Both the position numbers and the translations under genes were made by a program. Positions 62,850 through 64,000 of a DNA stretch of 64,000 bases are shown here, in pieces. A model generated the notes under the pieces. It was not told the origin of the DNA and did no database searches. It saw nothing but the letters and a program-made list of their open reading frames with translations. Origin of the DNA: Stercorarius parasiticus. Its lineage: Eukaryota > Chordata > Aves > Charadriiformes > Stercorariidae. How positions within the stretch are numbered: position 1 is the first letter of the stretch; every line of letters begins with the position of its first letter. The DNA lies in NCBI GenBank assembly GCA_013396915.1, contig VWZL01000811.1, positions 141,835-205,834 of the forward strand, written 5' to 3'.

Positions 62850-64000
62850 ATTAACCTCTTGTTAAGTTTTGCTATTCAACACACACAGACTTCACAAAGG
62901 ACAAATGTCCGTTTTCTATTCCTTTTCTGCTAGAAAATAAAAAATATCCTTTTCTTCTGAAATTAACAAACTGCCCCTGAAATCAATGTATTTTCCATTT
63001 CTAGAATGGTTATTTAGTTCTGCTTATCTGAGGATAAATGCCACTTCCACTAGGGATCTGAAATTCACAAGCCACATCATTGACAAACCAGCAATGATGG
63101 TTATGAACATGTAAGACCAATGTTCATTGAGCTTCATTTGCTGCCTATTCATTTCAGGATGAATTTAAAGTTCTGACTTACACTGCTGTCAATAATTGAG
63201 TGAGAGTTTAATGTAAAGAAAAATCATAAGCCCATTTATCAAATATTAAATACTACTTCTAAAACTCTATGTCGCAGGAGACTGTGCAGTTACATCGTAT
63301 TCAGATCTAAATACAAGAGCTAAATAAAACCTTCTTTTATAATGGCATTTTACCATAAGCATTAAAAGTCAAGTGAAAACAGTAAGGAGGAAGGAGACAG
63401 CAAAGAAATATGAAAGAAGGACCATACACACCACTTGAGAAGATGCATAGTAACTTCATCTGTGGGACTATAGTGAAATACAAAGATGCTGGGCATATAA
63501 TACATTGACAATGCCAGTCAACTCTTTTGTAGGGTGAAATGCATTTGTATCATTGAACTTATTTGAGAAGCATAAGATACAGAGATGCATTCCATTTTCC
63601 ATGTTTTCCAATCGGTGTACATTGACACGTGCCTATTGACTTCAACAAGGCATTGTGTCAAACTCATTCAATCTGAGGATCTCTTCAGGATACAGGTCCT
63701 CGCCAATAATCTCTCCACTCACAGAGTCCAAGACAAGTTAATGGCAGACAGAATCACAAATGAAGCTTCTGACCACACATCATAAAGCAGCATTGAAGGA
63801 AAAGACGATTTTTGCTTTTCTTACACAACCAGATTTTTCAAATTCTGGGTGACATAGAAGATGAGCAACTTCTTCATGTAGAAGAGCACAGCATAAAAAA
63901 AGACAAGGATTCCCATCCCACCAAGCCCTCTGCAGCTTACCTTCCTACACAAGAGTATTGTTTGTACAACAATAGCTGATTTTTTTCTGCAGAGATTTGT
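62850..64000. other. AT-rich non-coding DNA
   Basis: No gene recognised. 'gcctattgacttcaacaaggcat' at about 63630 resembles the core of very old amniote repeats, but it is too short to assign. Confidence 0.4.

Overview
This window looks like bird nuclear DNA. The evidence is a series of CR1 LINE retrotransposons with the avian 3' end (a short repeated ATTCTATG-type tail next to a 'ttccaaccc...gatgatct' block), present on both strands and at several ages, in an AT-rich background. There is no bacterial, viral or organellar gene organisation. The species cannot be told from the sequence alone.

Most of the window is non-coding and probably intronic or intergenic. The one host coding feature I can argue for is a 78-nt candidate exon on the minus strand at 9451-9528, with a strong polypyrimidine tract and AG acceptor, an open phase 1-1 frame and a GT donor. 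I do not recognise the protein. If it is real, the region lies inside a minus-strand gene. The other ORFs are short and scattered. Most are chance frames or pieces of CR1 reverse transcriptase.

Layout: 405-1490, old CR1 (+). 1491-9450, AT-rich DNA with homopolymers. 9451-9528, candidate exon (-). 12388-13000, CR1 (-). 14190-14560 and 15895-16506, very old CR1 remnants (+). 16507-35109, long stretch without clear mobile elements but with several conserved-looking segments. 35110-35768, young CR1 (-). 40808-42326, CR1 (-) split by a 348-bp solo LTR of endogenous retrovirus type at 41766-42113. 50823-52004, young CR1 (+), a near twin of the 35-kb copy. 53468-54589, CR1 (+). 55800-55995, old CR1 fragment. 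59116-59262, 47-48-bp minisatellite. 59556-59993, CR1 (+). 62395-62849, CR1-like element of a different subfamily (+).

Nothing here forms a multi-gene system. The most informative observations are the inverted pair of near-identical CR1 copies sharing the same reverse-transcriptase frameshift, the LTR nested in CR1 with a recognisable target duplication, and the candidate exon.
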